From Flavobacterium caseinilyticum (GTDB taxonomy: Bacteria; Bacteroidota; Bacteroidia; Flavobacteriales; Flavobacteriaceae), in assembly GCF_004349085.1 (NCBI RefSeq), contig NZ_SMFM01000002.1, forward strand, positions 1 to 64,000: a DNA stretch of 64,000 nt, in the 5' to 3' direction. The notes beneath the pieces are model-generated. The model was not told where the DNA came from, did not search any database, and worked only from the letters and a program-made list of their open reading frames with translations. The position numbers and the translations under genes are program-made. This document shows positions 1-9,908 of the stretch, one piece after another (the stretch's first letter is position 1; each line of letters starts with the position of its first letter).

Positions 1-627
1 ACCGATATAGCTACTACAGAAGTACTTCCAAATGCTAAATTAACCTTATACGACAGTCAGTTTAATATGGTTAGTACAACTACTTCTGATGACAAAGGCA
101 ATTATACTTTTGCTGTAGAATGTGGACAAAACTACAGTGTCAGAGCTGAAAAAGCAGACTACACCACCAAAGAAGAAAAAATAACTATTGCAACAGTCAA
201 TGGAAAAACCCACTTGCCAATCGCTTTGGAAAAAGCACAATGTAAAGTAACTATTGGTGATGATTTGGGTAAATGCTTCAACATAAAAATGATTTATTTT
301 GATTTTGATAAATCTAATATTAGAGTAGAAGCCGCTCTGGATTTAGAGAAAATATTAGATGTTTTAAACCAAAATCCAACGATGAAACTCGACATCAGAT
401 CGCATACCGATAGTCGTGGAACTTTTAAATACAATGAATCTTTATCACAAAGAAGAGCTAAATCAACCATCAGCTGGTTAATCAAAAACGGAGTCGATAA
501 AAGCCGATTGACCGGCAAAGGATACGGAGAAAACCAACTTGTAAATCAGTGTAAAGACGATGTGAATTGCACCGAGGAAGAACATCAACTCAACAGACGA
601 AGCGAGTTTATTATTACTGCTCTTTAA
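1..627 (+). CDS. OmpA-family outer-membrane protein, C-terminal part (PorE-like)
   Basis: The reading frame is open from base 1, so the N-terminus lies outside the window and 208 residues are visible. Visible residues about 1-80 form a carboxypeptidase-regulatory-like beta-sandwich (DDKGNYTF, then YSVRAEKADYT). Residues about 95-208 are an OmpA C-terminal domain: YFDFDKSNI, the peptidoglycan-contacting Asp in HTDSRG and Arg in LSQRRA, ending NRRSEFII. This domain anchors outer-membrane proteins to the cell wall. Bacteroidota proteins with this tail often carry WD40/PD40 repeats upstream (PorE of type IX secretion is one), but those repeats are not visible here, so PorE-like is an inference. 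A strong hairpin terminator follows the stop. Confidence 0.88.
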   Translation, partial: TDIATTEVLPNAKLTLYDSQFNMVSTTTSDDKGNYTFAVECGQNYSVRAEKADYTTKEEKITIATVNGKTHLPIALEKAQCKVTIGDDLGKCFNIKMIYFDFDKSNIRVEAALDLEKILDVLNQNPTMKLDIRSHTDSRGTFKYNESLSQRRAKSTISWLIKNGVDKSRLTGKGYGENQLVNQCKDDVNCTEEEHQLNRRSEFIITAL

Positions 628-650
628 CTATACTAATTCACATAAAATAT

Positions 651-680
651 GAGGCTGCCCGATAAAGGCAGCCTCTTTTT
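651..680 (+). terminator. Rho-independent terminator after the OmpA-family gene
   Basis: A perfect 9-bp stem, GAGGCTGCC with GGCAGCCTC, has a 7-base loop and is followed by a T run. It lies 24 bases after the stop codon. The remaining gap to 886 is AT-rich and I see no gene in it. Confidence 0.9.
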
Positions 681-886
681 ATATAACTACTTTTAAAATT
701 AAATACAGATTGATATAAAATTAGTTATTTTTTTACAAGAAATTGAATCCGCCGCTTGTAAATTAATAAGAGTACAATTCAAAAAAAGACCGTTGAAATC
801 GATTATGTAAACATTTAAATAATCAGGTGTCATTAATGCTAATGCTTTATTTTCAATGGATTTTCATTATAAATCTTATAAAATAT

Positions 887-920
887 AAAAGGCTGTCTTC
901 TGGGGAAAAGACAGCCTTTT
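887..920. terminator. Bidirectional terminator before the CAP-domain gene
   Basis: The stem AAAAGGCTGTCTT pairs with AAGACAGCCTTTT, giving a U-tract on either strand. It sits just past the 3' end of the minus-strand CAP gene and can also stop read-through from the OmpA gene. Confidence 0.85.
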
Positions 921-936
921 AATAAAAAAAACTAAA

Positions 937-1440
937 TTATATTTTGGCGAAGATATTAGTATAATACTTTTTACCAGTCACAGGATTCTCTTTTATTGCA
1001 ATTCCAAAATGAGTGAAATTACCTTCAATGTTTTCTTTATGACCCGGACTTGCTAACCAAGCAGTCAAAACTGACTGCGGTGTATTAAAATTAAAAGCAA
1101 TATTTTCACTTACGGTTTTTGCACCTAAAGTTTTAATAATATCTTCCGAGCGAGCCACAAAATCATTATGATTTACTACATTATTTGCGATCATATAGTC
1201 ATTATGCTCTTCCGACTTGACGGACATGTAATTAATTTTTTCCAGCGGATTTAAGCCAACACTAATTCTGTGGGCATTTATCAAATTCATAGTTTCTAAT
1301 TCAATAGTATTATAAGAATAAGTAACTGATTTTTGTACTGTAGTATTTACAGGTTGAGTTTCAGAAGCATCTGAGGAACAAGAATTCATAGTCCATAAAA
1401 AAGGCACAAGTAATAACGCACTAAGTAGATTTTGCTTCAT
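937..1440 (-). CDS. CAP-domain (SCP/PR-1) lipoprotein
   Basis: This 167-residue protein starts with a lipoprotein signal (basic MKQ, a hydrophobic stretch, then Cys in NSCSSD), so it is probably anchored in an outer membrane. Residues about 45-165 form a CAP domain: HRISVGLNPL, the two His contexts EEHNDYM and VNHNDF, SENIAF, and SPGHKENIEGNFTHFGIA. Bacterial CAP proteins are secreted; their biochemical role is mostly unknown, although sterol or lipid binding and protease-like roles have been proposed. It is a single-gene unit with its own terminator. The family call is firm, but the function is not known. Confidence 0.88.
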   Translation of the reverse strand: MKQNLLSALLLVPFLWTMNSCSSDASETQPVNTTVQKSVTYSYNTIELETMNLINAHRISVGLNPLEKINYMSVKSEEHNDYMIANNVVNHNDFVARSEDIIKTLGAKTVSENIAFNFNTPQSVLTAWLASPGHKENIEGNFTHFGIAIKENPVTGKKYYTNIFAKI

Positions 1441-1593
1441 AATAAAAGGATTTGAGTTTAAAGTAGATTGTGGGGCAAACTTCTTTAAGATCTATTTATA
1501 TTTCTAAAACAAACATACATTTAATATCGTCAAAATACCAAAAAAAATCGATGAACTACATAATGAAAATGATAAATACATTTTTTTCTTACA

Positions 1594-2238
1594 TTAAGGC
1601 GACAGTCGATCTATTTTCCATGAAAAATCTTGTTGACTGCTGTAACGAATTCTGTCGTGTAATCTATTAGCTCTTCCTTGCCAAAACTCAACCTCTAAGG
1701 GAGTTACTAAAAATCCACCCCAATGTTGCGGCCTTGGAATTACCATACTTTCAAAATCTTTTTCTAATTGTTTTAGGCTTTCTTCTAGATATTCTCGCGA
1801 GGGCACGACTTCACTTTGGTTTGATACAATAGCGCCCAATTTACTTCCTTCAGGCCTTGATGCAAAATAATTATCTGAAATAGTTTCGCTAGTTTTATGC
1901 GCAATCCCTTTTATGATGACCTGTCGCTCCATAGAGTGCCAAAAAAAAGACAGGCAAACATGTGGATTGTTCGTAATGGACCTTCCCTTCTCGGAATTAT
2001 AATTAGTGTAAAAAATGAAACCTTCTTCAGTAAACTTTTTTAACAAGACAACTCTAGATTTTGGAAAACCATCTAAACCAATTGTTGCAACCGTCATAGC
2101 ATTTACTTCGCTATCGCCACCAAAATCTTCTACTTCATGAAACCATCTGTTAAACAAGTTAATTGGATCTTCGGGAATATTAGATTCCAGCAACTCGCTC
2201 TTCTCGTATGATTTTCTGTAATTACTTAAGTCATTCAT
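1594..2238 (-). CDS. pdxH: Pyridoxamine 5'-phosphate oxidase
   Basis: PdxH uses FMN and oxygen to oxidise pyridoxamine or pyridoxine 5'-phosphate to pyridoxal 5'-phosphate, in the cytoplasm. I start it at the Met of MNDLSNYRKSYEK (2236-2238), giving 214 residues, the usual size. The open frame runs further upstream to 2301, but that part (rich in Ile, Phe and Lys) is unlike the family. Family marks are SRVVLLKKF, the FMN-binding stretch FYTNYNSEKGRSI, FFWHSMERQVIIKG, SRPEGSKLGA, and the C-terminal HDRIRY and IDRLSP. Its 3' end lies about 150 bases from the CAP gene's start. Confidence 0.96.
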   Translation of the reverse strand: MNDLSNYRKSYEKSELLESNIPEDPINLFNRWFHEVEDFGGDSEVNAMTVATIGLDGFPKSRVVLLKKFTEEGFIFYTNYNSEKGRSITNNPHVCLSFFWHSMERQVIIKGIAHKTSETISDNYFASRPEGSKLGAIVSNQSEVVPSREYLEESLKQLEKDFESMVIPRPQHWGGFLVTPLEVEFWQGRANRLHDRIRYSSQQDFSWKIDRLSP

Positions 2239-2335
2239 AATTTTGTTTTTTAAAAACGTTTTAGAGATGAATAATTCGATTCTAATAATCAAAAAATCCA
2301 AATTGCAATTTTTATAATCTAAATTGATTTTTTAC

Positions 2336-3241
2336 TTAAAATTCAAAGCTTTTCCCATCATCAGCTAAAAGTACTTCAGAAAAAATAGTTTCGGCTTCTT
2401 CTTTAAACAATTCGATACTTTCATATCGCGTAGAATAATGTCCTAAAATTAATTGTTTAGCATTGGCTTTAAAAGCAATTGTTGCCGCTTCTTTAGCAGT
2501 AGAATGTAATGTTTTTTTGGCCAGATTTTCCTCAGATTGCAGGAAAGTAGACTCATGGTACAGCACATCTATATTTTCTATAATCGGAAGCATTGCTTCA
2601 TTGTAAACTGTATCCGAACAAAAAGCATAATTTTTTGCCGGAACAGGATCAAATGTCAATTTATCGTTTTCAATTATTCTTCCGTCTTCCAGCGTGATGT
2701 CTTTTCCGTTTTTTATTATTTGATAATAACAACTTTCGATTTCATAATTTTGAACGGCATCTAAATTAAGTTTTCGGTTTCCAATTTTTTCTTGGAACAA
2801 AAAACCGTTCGTGTACACACGGTGTTTCAATGGAATGGTTTTCACCAAAACCTTGTCGTCTTCAAAAACAATCTCGCTCTCTAAAGACTCTAATTCATGG
2901 AAAAACAAACCGTAATTGGTCCAGGAATTAGACAATCGCAATTGCAACTTGATAATTTCTTTGATGCCCTTTGGACCATAAATATGCAAATCCGTAGTTC
3001 TGTTCAATAAGGTGAAAGTGGATACTAATCCTACCAAACCGAAAAAGTGGTCACCATGCAAGTGCGAAATAAAAATATGATTAATCTTTGAAAATCGGAT
3101 TTTGTTTTTGCGTAACTGAACTTGGGTCCCTTCCCCGCAATCAATCAGAAAAAGTCTGTTTTTTATGTCTAAAACCTGTGAAGTCGGATTGGTAAATGTT
3201 CGAGGTGTTGCGGCATAGCAACCAAGGATTGTTAGTTTCAA
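2336..3241 (-). CDS. rnz: Ribonuclease Z
   Basis: RNase Z is a zinc endonuclease that trims tRNA precursors just after the discriminator base. This matters here because at least one tRNA in the window (Arg-TCT) lacks an encoded CCA. At 301 residues it is a normal short-form enzyme. The zinc motif HLHGDH has ligands H60, H62, D64 and H65. Further His and Asp ligands lie in PLKHRVYTNG, FCSDTVYNEAM and LILGHYSTRY. The STAS-like gene at 3316-3648 lies just upstream on the same strand. The 74-base gap between them holds a 14-bp inverted repeat that could fold in the rnz leader. Confidence 0.96.
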   Translation of the reverse strand: MKLTILGCYAATPRTFTNPTSQVLDIKNRLFLIDCGEGTQVQLRKNKIRFSKINHIFISHLHGDHFFGLVGLVSTFTLLNRTTDLHIYGPKGIKEIIKLQLRLSNSWTNYGLFFHELESLESEIVFEDDKVLVKTIPLKHRVYTNGFLFQEKIGNRKLNLDAVQNYEIESCYYQIIKNGKDITLEDGRIIENDKLTFDPVPAKNYAFCSDTVYNEAMLPIIENIDVLYHESTFLQSEENLAKKTLHSTAKEAATIAFKANAKQLILGHYSTRYESIELFKEEAETIFSEVLLADDGKSFEF

Positions 3242-3250
3242 GATTTTACG

Positions 3251-3308
3251 TATTCGGTTATTTTGTATTTTGCTTAAATCAATTAAACGGCTAAAAAATA
3301 ACCGAATA
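3251..3308 (-). repeat. 14-bp perfect inverted repeat in the rnz leader
   Basis: TATTCGGTTATTTT at 3251-3264 is the exact reverse complement of 3295-3308, with a 30-base loop. The pair fills most of the gap between the STAS-like gene's stop and the rnz start. It may act as a terminator or attenuator, or shape the rnz ribosome-binding region. No T run follows directly on the minus strand. Confidence 0.6.
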
Positions 3309-3315
3309 AAGTAAT

Positions 3316-3648
3316 TTAAAAGCCTAAATCTCTTTCAATCTCTTCCATTTCTATAATATCATGAGCTTCTAGCAAAGAAGGAACCACTGTAAGCTGCACA
3401 GGAACAGCATTAAAATCAAAATCTGAAGTAACGATAAGGAATGACTTTTTCGCTTTTTTATGCTGTTTTGATAAGGGCGTTAATAATTTGATGTCATTGG
3501 GTGACAAATCTTTGTGCATCGAAAGATCGATAATAATGTTGTGCTTTTCGAATGTTTTATATTCATGCGTAACTTTCATTAAAAAAGAAATAAAGTCACG
3601 CTGCGTATCCCTAATCGTTATGGTATGTCCTTTTTGATCTACTTTCAT
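3316..3648 (-). CDS. STAS-like small conserved protein
   Basis: This 110-residue cytoplasmic protein has no signal peptide. The strand-helix-strand pattern resembles a SpoIIAA/STAS fold: TITIRDTQ, then NIIIDLSMHKDLSPNDIKLL, then KSFLIVTSDFDF and VPSLLEAHDIIEME near the end. STAS proteins usually act as protein-protein switches. From memory, a gene of this kind often precedes rnz in Flavobacterium and is sometimes mislabelled ribonuclease Z; it has no zinc motif. The function is unknown, although co-transcription with rnz is plausible. Confidence 0.7.
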   Translation of the reverse strand: MKVDQKGHTITIRDTQRDFISFLMKVTHEYKTFEKHNIIIDLSMHKDLSPNDIKLLTPLSKQHKKAKKSFLIVTSDFDFNAVPVQLTVVPSLLEAHDIIEMEEIERDLGF

Positions 3649-3717
3649 TTCTTTGATTTTTTCCGTTCAATTTTAGGGTTGCTTTTCAGTAGCTAATTTA
3701 CAAACTTTCAAGTTATA

Positions 3718-4644
3718 TTATTGAATTTTAGATGCCAAAAGATAAATAACTGCCATCCTGATCGCTACACCATTTTCTACTTGGTTTAAAATCACGGATT
3801 GATTGGAATCAGCTACTTCACTAGTAATTTCTACACCGCGATTAATGGGGCCGGGATGCATGATTATAATTTCTTTATTCAGAGAATCCAAAAGCAGTTT
3901 ATCAACTCCATATTGCTGGGCATATTCCCTTGTTGAAGGAAAAAAATTGACATCCATTCGTTCGTTTTGCACACGTAACATGTTCGCCACATCACACCAT
4001 TCTAGCGCTTTTCTTAAATTAGGTTCCACGGTAACACCCAGTGATTCAATATATCGTGGAATAAGCGTTTTAGGACCGCAAACTTTCACCTCAGCACCTT
4101 GCATCTGCAAAGCATAAATATTGGATAAAGCTACTCTGGAATGCAAAACATCGCCTACGATAACCACTTTTTTTCCGGCTACTTCACCTAGTTTTTCCCG
4201 AATGGAATAACTATCCAATAAAGCTTGTGTAGGATGTTCATGAGCGCCATCTCCAGCGTTTACGATACTGGCTTTTACGTTTTTGGACAAGAAATAAGCA
4301 GCACCGGGATTTGCATGTCGCATCACTACCATATCTACTTTCATCGAAAGGATATTATTAACGGTATCGATCAATGTTTCTCCTTTTTTGACGGAAGATT
4401 GCGCGGCCGAAAAACTAATGACATCGGCAGATAAACGTTTTTGTGCTAATTCAAAAGATAGTTTTGTTCTGGTGCTGTTTTCGAAGAAAATATTGGCAAT
4501 GGTAATGTCTCGTAACGAAGGTACTTTCTTAATTGGTCTATTGATGACTTCTTTAAAATGATCGGCAGTTTCAAAAATCAGGTCAATATCATTCTTGTTG
4601 ATGTATTTTATGCCTAATAAATGATTTACGCTTAATTCTTTCAT
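3718..4644 (-). CDS. pyrB: Aspartate carbamoyltransferase catalytic chain
   Basis: PyrB joins carbamoyl phosphate and aspartate to make N-carbamoyl-L-aspartate, the first committed step of pyrimidine synthesis. The 308-residue length is standard. Carbamoyl-phosphate contacts appear in FENSTRTKLSFELA, the aspartate-side loop in HPTQALLDSY, and the late motif in MHPGPINRGVEI. No pyrI-like regulatory chain is adjacent. pyrR lies 46 bases upstream on the same strand, so pyrR-pyrB looks like one operon. Confidence 0.97.
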   Translation of the reverse strand: MKELSVNHLLGIKYINKNDIDLIFETADHFKEVINRPIKKVPSLRDITIANIFFENSTRTKLSFELAQKRLSADVISFSAAQSSVKKGETLIDTVNNILSMKVDMVVMRHANPGAAYFLSKNVKASIVNAGDGAHEHPTQALLDSYSIREKLGEVAGKKVVIVGDVLHSRVALSNIYALQMQGAEVKVCGPKTLIPRYIESLGVTVEPNLRKALEWCDVANMLRVQNERMDVNFFPSTREYAQQYGVDKLLLDSLNKEIIIMHPGPINRGVEITSEVADSNQSVILNQVENGVAIRMAVIYLLASKIQ

Positions 4645-4690
4645 TTTTGTTTACGATTATAGTTTTTAATAGTTAGCGTTTGAATACAAT

Positions 4691-5230
4691 CTAATTTGTA
4701 ATTAAATAAACGCCATCTTCACCCTCATTTTCTTTCCAGCTCACTTTTACTTTTTCATTATTGATTGCATCTACTTGCCTTCCTCTGTAGTCTGGCTGAA
4801 TGGGTAAATTGCGACTGAAACGTCTGTCTATCAAAACCAAAAGTTCAATTTCCGAAGGTCGGCCAAAAGATTGTATAGCCGTCAACGCAGATCGAATACT
4901 TCGTCCGGTGAACAAAACATCATCTATGAAAATAACTTTTTTATTTTCGACGATAAAATTAATCTTGGTTTTATTTGCTTCTAATGGCTTTTCGGTTCTT
5001 CTAAAATCATCCCTAAAAAAAGTAATATCCAGATACCCCAACTGAATTTCAGGAGTTTGGTACTCTTTTTCTAAAATTTCTTTTAAACGCTCCGCCAAAA
5101 AAACACCTCTTGGTTGGATTCCAACTAATATTGTATCTGAAAAATCTAAGTGTTTTTCGATTAATTGACATGCCAAACGATGTAATATGATAGTAACTTC
5201 TTTTGCAGTAAGTAATACTTTTTGACTCAT
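4691..5230 (-). CDS. pyrR: PyrR-type uracil phosphoribosyltransferase / pyrimidine regulator
   Basis: This 179-residue type I phosphoribosyltransferase has the PRPP loop VIFIDDVLFTGRSIRSAL, the upstream PRGVFLAERL loop, and RRFSRNLPIQPDYRGRQVDA near the C-terminus. All three match PyrR. In Bacillus, PyrR binds pyr mRNA leaders to cause attenuation and also has weak uracil phosphoribosyltransferase activity. Here it heads a pyrR-pyrB pair. The likely -7 box at 5254-5261 predicts a leader of under 20 bases before pyrR, too short for a classical PyrR attenuator, so its regulatory role in this organism is open. Confidence 0.94.
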   Translation of the reverse strand: MSQKVLLTAKEVTIILHRLACQLIEKHLDFSDTILVGIQPRGVFLAERLKEILEKEYQTPEIQLGYLDITFFRDDFRRTEKPLEANKTKINFIVENKKVIFIDDVLFTGRSIRSALTAIQSFGRPSEIELLVLIDRRFSRNLPIQPDYRGRQVDAINNEKVKVSWKENEGEDGVYLITN

Positions 5231-5253
5231 AATAATTTTGTGGTTTGGTTTGG

Positions 5254-5261
5254 CAAATATA
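5254..5261 (-). promoter_or_regulatory. -7 box of the pyrR-pyrB promoter
   Basis: The minus strand reads TATATTTG, an exact TAnnTTTG match, 23 bases before the pyrR ATG. I see no clear TTG at the -33 distance. The predicted RNA start is near 5247. Confidence 0.5.
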
Positions 5262-5346
5262 CAAATTCCGATTTATGATTTTATAATTAAAAAGAGAGAA
5301 AATACTAATACTGATATTTCAAAAAAAACAGTATATTTATACTACT

Positions 5347-5354
5347 TAATTTTG
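5347..5354 (+). promoter_or_regulatory. Possible -7 box for the small lipoprotein gene
   Basis: TAATTTTG matches TAnnTTTG exactly and would give a leader of about 80 bases before the ATG at 5442. No good -33 element is visible. Confidence 0.35.
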
Positions 5355-5441
5355 TAACAATCAACAAAAATTATGTAACAAAGACCCGCAAATACATAGT
5401 AATTTTACATATTAACGTTTAACATAAAAAAACATAAAATC

Positions 5442-5612
5442 ATGCAAAAAAAACTAACAAGATTATTAATGCTTTTTATAGTACTAATTTCATTTTCAAG
5501 TTGTTCAATAATAGAAGGTATATTTAAAGCTGGTATGGGTGTCGGCATTTTTATAGTAATTGCCGTAATTGCTGTTATCGTATTTATTATCAGTAAAGTT
5601 TTTAGAAAATAA
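5442..5612 (+). CDS. Tiny single-pass membrane lipoprotein (56 aa)
   Basis: The frame encodes 56 residues: a basic start MQKKLTR, a hydrophobic signal ending in the lipobox-like SFSSC, the linker SIIEGIFKAGMG, then a very hydrophobic helix VGIFIVIAVIAVIVFIISK and a basic end VFRK. It therefore has a lipidation Cys and a second membrane helix. From memory, very similar small proteins are widespread in Flavobacterium and are sometimes called phosphatidate cytidylyltransferase, a label that 56 residues cannot support. It is flanked by a possible -7 box upstream and a strong terminator downstream, which supports a real gene. The function is unknown. Confidence 0.72.
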   Translation: MQKKLTRLLMLFIVLISFSSCSIIEGIFKAGMGVGIFIVIAVIAVIVFIISKVFRK

Positions 5613-5657
5613 TAACCGCATGACAATAAAGACTTCTCCGTTTATAGGAGTTTAAAT

Positions 5658-5694
5658 AAAAAAAGGCGATTGTTTCGAAACGATCGCCTTTTTT
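5658..5694. terminator. Bidirectional terminator between convergent genes
   Basis: GGCGAT pairs with ATCGCC around an inner GTTTCGAAAC palindrome, with A and T runs at the two ends. It separates the small lipoprotein gene (+) from the ABC-F gene (-). Confidence 0.88.
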
Positions 5695-5706
5695 ATTAAT
5701 TTTTTT

Positions 5707-7335
<1,629 letters not shown>

Positions 7336-7350
7336 TTATAAAAATTTTTG

Positions 7351-7358
7351 CAAAAGTA
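7351..7358 (-). promoter_or_regulatory. -7 box of the ABC-F gene
   Basis: The minus strand reads TACTTTTG, matching TAnnTTTG, 24 bases before the ATG. No -33 TTG is found at the right distance. Confidence 0.45.
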
Positions 7359-7514
7359 CAAAAAAAATACCAGTTTTTATAAATTGTAGATAGCTTAACA
7401 TTAAAATAGTAGTCCAAAAAAAATGGGATAAAAAATCATTAGGCTTGCAGTGTTTTCTTCTTTAAAATTATCCTCTAAATACACTTAATTTTGAAGAATG
7501 CTTTATTCGAATTT

Positions 7515-9560
7515 TCATTCTTGAAATAACTTTTTTAAACTAGCATACACTGCCACTTCAACATCGGCAGGACTTCTCAAATTAAATTTTTCTAATAAAC
7601 CATTCAGTACGTCAGGATTAACCTTTTTTTTGTTTTCTATGCCTATTAAAAGTTGTTCAGATAAATCCTTTAAATTTTTGGATAAAGGTAAAAGCGGCTG
7701 AATCAACGGTGCATTGACACTTAATTTAATTAAATCCGCATCCATAAGAATCCATTTTCTTAAATAGTTGGTTACCAAAGTTTGATTTTCTATATTTTTA
7801 TTTCCTAAATAATTGTTTACCGCTATGTCGAAATCGTATGCGTCAAAAGCATCTGCAGTACATGCATCGGCAAATAATGTCAATGGAGAAAACATAAAAT
7901 ATTTTTTTCCTCCGCCATTTCGCTTGTAATTTTTTAGTGGTTCACAAACATTAGAAAAATCTCTCAGCGCCTCTATATCTTGATTATTTGAAATGTTTCT
8001 TAAGATCACTTCCTTATTTCTTAGATGCATAATTCCTAATTCTTCCAATCTAAAGGATATTGTTTTCAATCTTTTATGCAAACTATTCAAATCGGTAATA
8101 TTTTCATTAGACCATAATCTTTCAGCTATGGCTGCAGTTCTTGGCCAAATTCTGGAGTCAATGTTCAAAGGCGTTACCAATTCGCTCCACATCGTTGCTT
8201 CACCACCTAAAATTCTTGCTTTTTCTTCAGCAGTAAGAACAGTATTTTTCGGAATTGGATCATTCAAATAATGACTTTGAATACTTAGCATTAAATCGAT
8301 GTAATATCCATTAGATAAAACTGTTTTGTACCCATTTTTTGCAGCAGCAACAAGAGATCCTCCTGGAGAAACGCTTTCATTTACTCCTTTCCAGGAATGA
8401 ATTATAGCATCTTTGGACATGTCTTTTGTCATTATTTCTTCCCAACCCATTAATTCTTTATTATGCTTTTTTAACATTGGAATCAATTTCATTGTAAAAT
8501 ACGTCTGCAATTCATGATTGCTGGCGAATCCATTTTTCTTCTTAAATTCTTGTATTTTGGGATTCGCATCCCATTCTTTTCCTTGATTTTCATCACCGCC
8601 AATATGAAAATATTTCCCTGGAAACAACGGACAAACTTCATCAAAAAATTCACTCAATAACAGATATGTTTTTGGGTTTGTAGGATCTAATGTTGGCGTG
8701 TAAATTCCTGATCTTCTCCCCACTGTATAGGTAACTTCATTACTTACTTTACTTCCTATTTCAGGAAAAACAGAAAGCAATGCCGAAGCGTGACCGGGAA
8801 CATCTATTTCCGGAATCACTAAAATCCCTCTTTGATCAGCATATTTTACGACTGATTTAATTTCTTCCTGAGTATAATAATACCCGTCCGAAGCCAATTC
8901 TGTCAATTTTGGATATTTTTTAATTTCAACTCTCCAACCTTGGTCGTCTGCTAAATGCCAGTGAAATACATTCATTTTCATCGCAGCCATAGCATCGAGA
9001 TTTCTTTTTATAACGTCTACCGGTTGAAAATGTCTTGCAGCATCTATCATCAATCCTCTCCAGATAAATCTTGGGGAATCCGAAATTTCAACCATCGGAA
9101 AATAATACGAAGTACTTGTATTTTGCAGCAATTGTAACAGGGTTTCTAAGCCATGCAACGCACCAAGATCCGTCGTCGCATTAACAACTATTTTATTGGC
9201 AGAAACCGTTAATGTGTAATTTTCATCTTCATTTAATTCTACTTTTCCATTTCGAACGCAATTTATCTGTAATTCTGCTTCAGGAAACTCATTGTTTTTA
9301 GTTATAAAAGCCTGTTCCAGAAACAATCCAGTTCTACCATCTAATCTTCGCAGAAAATTTGTTGCACCTATAAATATTCGGGGATTAGGATTTCCGGTAA
9401 TATTTACTTTAAAATTTTTAGTTATGGTAAAAGTGCCGTCCTTCAAATTTATATTTTGTGGCCAAGGCATAAGATCTAATTTTTCCATTTTTATTTGGGC
9501 ATTCGACAAAAAAGGAATAAATAATAGGATTAAGATATACTTCATACTTTTCGTATTCAA
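7515..9560 (-). CDS. Secreted beta-N-acetylhexosaminidase (GH20)
   Basis: This 681-residue protein has a Sec signal peptide (KYILILLFIPFLSNA, cleavage near residue 21). A GH20 N-terminal domain spans about 25-155, and the catalytic barrel starts near 160 with FIWRGLMIDAARHF and HWHLADDQGWR. The catalytic pair is D323-E324 in HIGGDENQG, for substrate-assisted cleavage of terminal GlcNAc or GalNAc. EIDVPGHASA and GGEATMWSEL are further family motifs. It is probably periplasmic. Met6 is an alternative start. It is divergent from a FucP-type sugar permease, which suggests chitin-oligomer or glycan amino-sugar use. I see no type IX secretion tail. Confidence 0.95.
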   Translation of the reverse strand: MNTKSMKYILILLFIPFLSNAQIKMEKLDLMPWPQNINLKDGTFTITKNFKVNITGNPNPRIFIGATNFLRRLDGRTGLFLEQAFITKNNEFPEAELQINCVRNGKVELNEDENYTLTVSANKIVVNATTDLGALHGLETLLQLLQNTSTSYYFPMVEISDSPRFIWRGLMIDAARHFQPVDVIKRNLDAMAAMKMNVFHWHLADDQGWRVEIKKYPKLTELASDGYYYTQEEIKSVVKYADQRGILVIPEIDVPGHASALLSVFPEIGSKVSNEVTYTVGRRSGIYTPTLDPTNPKTYLLLSEFFDEVCPLFPGKYFHIGGDENQGKEWDANPKIQEFKKKNGFASNHELQTYFTMKLIPMLKKHNKELMGWEEIMTKDMSKDAIIHSWKGVNESVSPGGSLVAAAKNGYKTVLSNGYYIDLMLSIQSHYLNDPIPKNTVLTAEEKARILGGEATMWSELVTPLNIDSRIWPRTAAIAERLWSNENITDLNSLHKRLKTISFRLEELGIMHLRNKEVILRNISNNQDIEALRDFSNVCEPLKNYKRNGGGKKYFMFSPLTLFADACTADAFDAYDFDIAVNNYLGNKNIENQTLVTNYLRKWILMDADLIKLSVNAPLIQPLLPLSKNLKDLSEQLLIGIENKKKVNPDVLNGLLEKFNLRSPADVEVAVYASLKKLFQE

Positions 9561-9908
9561 TGTTATTCTAAATAAATAATAAGATTTTTGTTCAATCTAG
9601 ATTAATCGAGCCAAACTAAATTTAACTTTCAATTCCAATTGTTAAAGATATACTTTTTTAAAACGTTTAAATTAGTTCAGTATTAGTTGTGCAATTGTAT
9701 TAGTTCTATCAAAATGGTTTAATAAAATTCAACGGAAAATGCGGAAATTTTTAAATACAAAGCAGCTTTTTTACGAAAATGTAATTTATTCTACAATTAT
9801 AATAATTTTTATACTAATTTATTTTTTTTTAATTTACTTAACAAATATATTTACGGTCTTGCAGTAAGCAAAGCGATTTAAGTAAAATCTTTAACCAACT
9901 TACATTTT
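9561..9908. other. Divergent intergenic region between hexosaminidase and sugar permease
   Basis: These 348 bases are AT-rich and contain no credible gene. They must hold both promoters, but I find no exact TAnnTTTG box at a suitable distance for either gene. The one notable element is AAACGTTT at 9661-9668. Confidence 0.6.
9661..9668. promoter_or_regulatory. Possible LacI-type operator core
   Basis: AAACGTTT is a perfect palindrome with a central CG, the kind of core seen in LacI/GalR-family operators, placed between two divergent sugar genes. The flanks are only weakly symmetric, and no LacI gene is nearby. Speculative. Confidence 0.2.

Noticed and set aside
1470..1670. Open frame of 66 codons between the CAP gene and pdxH
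   Set aside because: Its 3' part overlaps the pdxH coding end on the other strand; no signal, domain or promoter supports it.
5442..5612. Naming the 56-residue protein phosphatidate cytidylyltransferase
   Set aside because: It is far too short for that enzyme and lacks the CDP-diglyceride synthase motif.
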